IMG/VR virus record: IMGVR_UViG_3300025466_000023
Coordinates: 1-64,000 of that record
Strand: one strand, 5' to 3'
DNA: 64,000 bases
Source: a virus
The position numbers and the translations under genes are program-made. Of this stretch, positions 63,018-64,000 are shown in pieces. Below the pieces are notes generated by a model that had not been told where the DNA came from, ran no database searches, and worked only from the letters and a program-made list of their open reading frames with translations. The number at the start of each line of letters is the position of its first letter. Position 1 is the stretch's first letter.

Positions 63018-64000
63018 CTGTTTTCTCTAGTTTCTTTTTAAGTAGTTTAATTTTTATCTCGTTTGTCTCACGGTACTGCAAAATCGTGAAAAGTGTGTAA
63101 ATTCTACCATATTTTTTCACTGCATCGGCAACGTCTTTTATGTCCTCTCCCCACTCGGGTAGACTCACAGTCCAACCTTCTTTGAGTGCGGTCTGTATCA
63201 TCTTTGCCCCGGGCTTGTCTTGATCAGGTACGACTATGACTGTCTTGCCTAGTTGGTTAATTCTGGCAATTTGAGCATCATTTGGCTCATTATGACCTAT
63301 CGCCACCCCATCTATGGCAATAGCATCAAACTGTCCTTCGACTACTATTACATACTGTCTATCGTCATGTTGATTGTCTACGTTGAAGACATATCCTGGA
63401 CTCACATGGGTTAGATATTTTGGTGATCCTTCACGTATTTTTCTGCCTGTATAGCCAACAACCTTACCTTCTAGGTAAAAAGGCACAATAACTCTGTCTT
63501 TGAATCCAGGCTCATCTGTCCAATAGAAATCAAACCAGTCAAGGTCGATCTTCCTACTCAAGATATATTCAACAGCGTCTAAAAAATCTGTGTCAGTGCA
63601 ACCAGCTTCTAATAATTCCATCATAGGAACTGCTCCCGTAGGCAATTCTCTTGGTTCTATCACAAAGTTTTTTGGAACTGGTGCTTGTTGTATCTCGTCA
63701 CGACTTTTGAGTGCTTCCATAGCACATCTAGTGACATCCTCGTCACTAACACCTAACCATCTGAATAAGTCTCTTGTGTTTTTGCTCAGTAGTTTTCCAG
63801 GAGTCCATCCTGCTTTGAATCCACAGTTGAAACAGTGATATTGGAAACCGTCATCGTTGGTAAGTATACCACCTCGTTTTCTTTTATCTATCTTTTCTCC
63901 GCGGTGATGGCAACAAGGCGCATTGAAACTAGTCCAGCCGCTTGGTGTAGACTTTCGCTTCGGAGGTAAGGACGCTGTTAAAGTTGCCTGTATGAGGTTC
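63010..64000 (-). CDS. DNA primase, T4 gp61/DnaG type (N-terminus beyond the window)
   Basis: The frame stays open to the right edge, so the true start lies outside the window. An N-terminal zinc ribbon is visible (PCCHHRGEK, then YHCFNCGFK), followed by a helical linker and a TOPRIM-type domain (YVIVVEGQFDAIAIDGVAIG, then VIVVPDQDKPGAKM). This layout matches T4 gp61 and DnaG-like primases, which make RNA primers for lagging-strand synthesis. It is coupled to the gp41-type helicase, the expected primosome partner. Confidence 0.93.
   Translation of the reverse strand, partial: NLIQATLTASLPPKRKSTPSGWTSFNAPCCHHRGEKIDKRKRGGILTNDDGFQYHCFNCGFKAGWTPGKLLSKNTRDLFRWLGVSDEDVTRCAMEALKSRDEIQQAPVPKNFVIEPRELPTGAVPMMELLEAGCTDTDFLDAVEYILSRKIDLDWFDFYWTDEPGFKDRVIVPFYLEGKVVGYTGRKIREGSPKYLTHVSPGYVFNVDNQHDDRQYVIVVEGQFDAIAIDGVAIGHNEPNDAQIARINQLGKTVIVVPDQDKPGAKMIQTALKEGWTVSLPEWGEDIKDVADAVKKYGRIYTLFTILQYRETNEIKIKLLKKKLEKTDG

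Overview
The window looks like part of the genome of a large T4-like myovirus (Caudoviricetes) infecting a proteobacterium. Evidence for the virus: a T4 gp41-type DnaB helicase beside a gp61-type primase at the right edge, an ATP-dependent DNA ligase, about 20 kb of giant repetitive tail-fibre genes, a secreted SleB-type wall hydrolase, two tRNAs, many tiny early-type genes, and TATAAATA-like late promoters. The host is inferred only indirectly, from E. coli-like sigma-70 promoters with an invariant 17-bp spacer and from proteobacterial-type IscU, IscA/ErpA, IF-1 and AlgH proteins.

Layout. 1-20.4 kb (minus): adhesion and fibre locus with a collagen-like fibre (cut by the edge), a beta-propeller-like protein, four repeat fibres (265, 2611, 1373 and 574 aa) and an intact subtilase. 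20.4-25.7 kb: HNH nuclease, a phage IF-1, DNA ligase, two 2OG-Fe(II) oxygenases, and Fe-S assembly genes (IscU, ErpA-like and IscA-like). 25.7-37.8 kb (minus): a late-promoter-driven, tightly overlapping cluster of four radical SAM proteins, a DUF3050 heme-oxygenase-like protein, a PhyH-type and an AspH-type oxygenase, a beta-ketoacyl-ACP synthase, a MaoC-like hotdog protein, and a small protein ending in CDCQCQCDC. 37.8-45.6 kb: lysis-type hydrolase, glycosyltransferase-like paralogues, more 2OG oxygenases, a second HNH protein and a repeat-rich strand-switch region that could be an origin. 45.6-55.6 kb (plus): tRNA-Met and tRNA-Asp, each next to an unidentified structured RNA, then a dense array of small early genes on near-identical promoter-leader cassettes, ending with an AAA ATPase. 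55.6-64 kb: small membrane proteins (one DUF2061), another 2OG oxygenase, a glycosyltransferase-like protein, a nucleotidyltransferase, AlgH, helicase and primase.

How the parts fit. Two promoter systems are visible. Early promoters are TTGACA-N17-TATAAT/TATACT; nine carry a GGTWAAACC or GGTTTAACC palindrome inside the spacer, eight at the same offset, suggesting one repressor-controlled regulon. Late promoters centre on TAAATA; in eight genes this hexamer lies exactly 5 nt upstream of the ATG, predicting leaderless late mRNAs. The radical SAM cluster has late-type promoters, so it is probably expressed with the structural genes. The phage Fe-S genes could load its clusters, and the Cys-rich small protein is the obvious candidate substrate. 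This looks like an undescribed peptide or virion-protein modification system; function is inferred, not shown.
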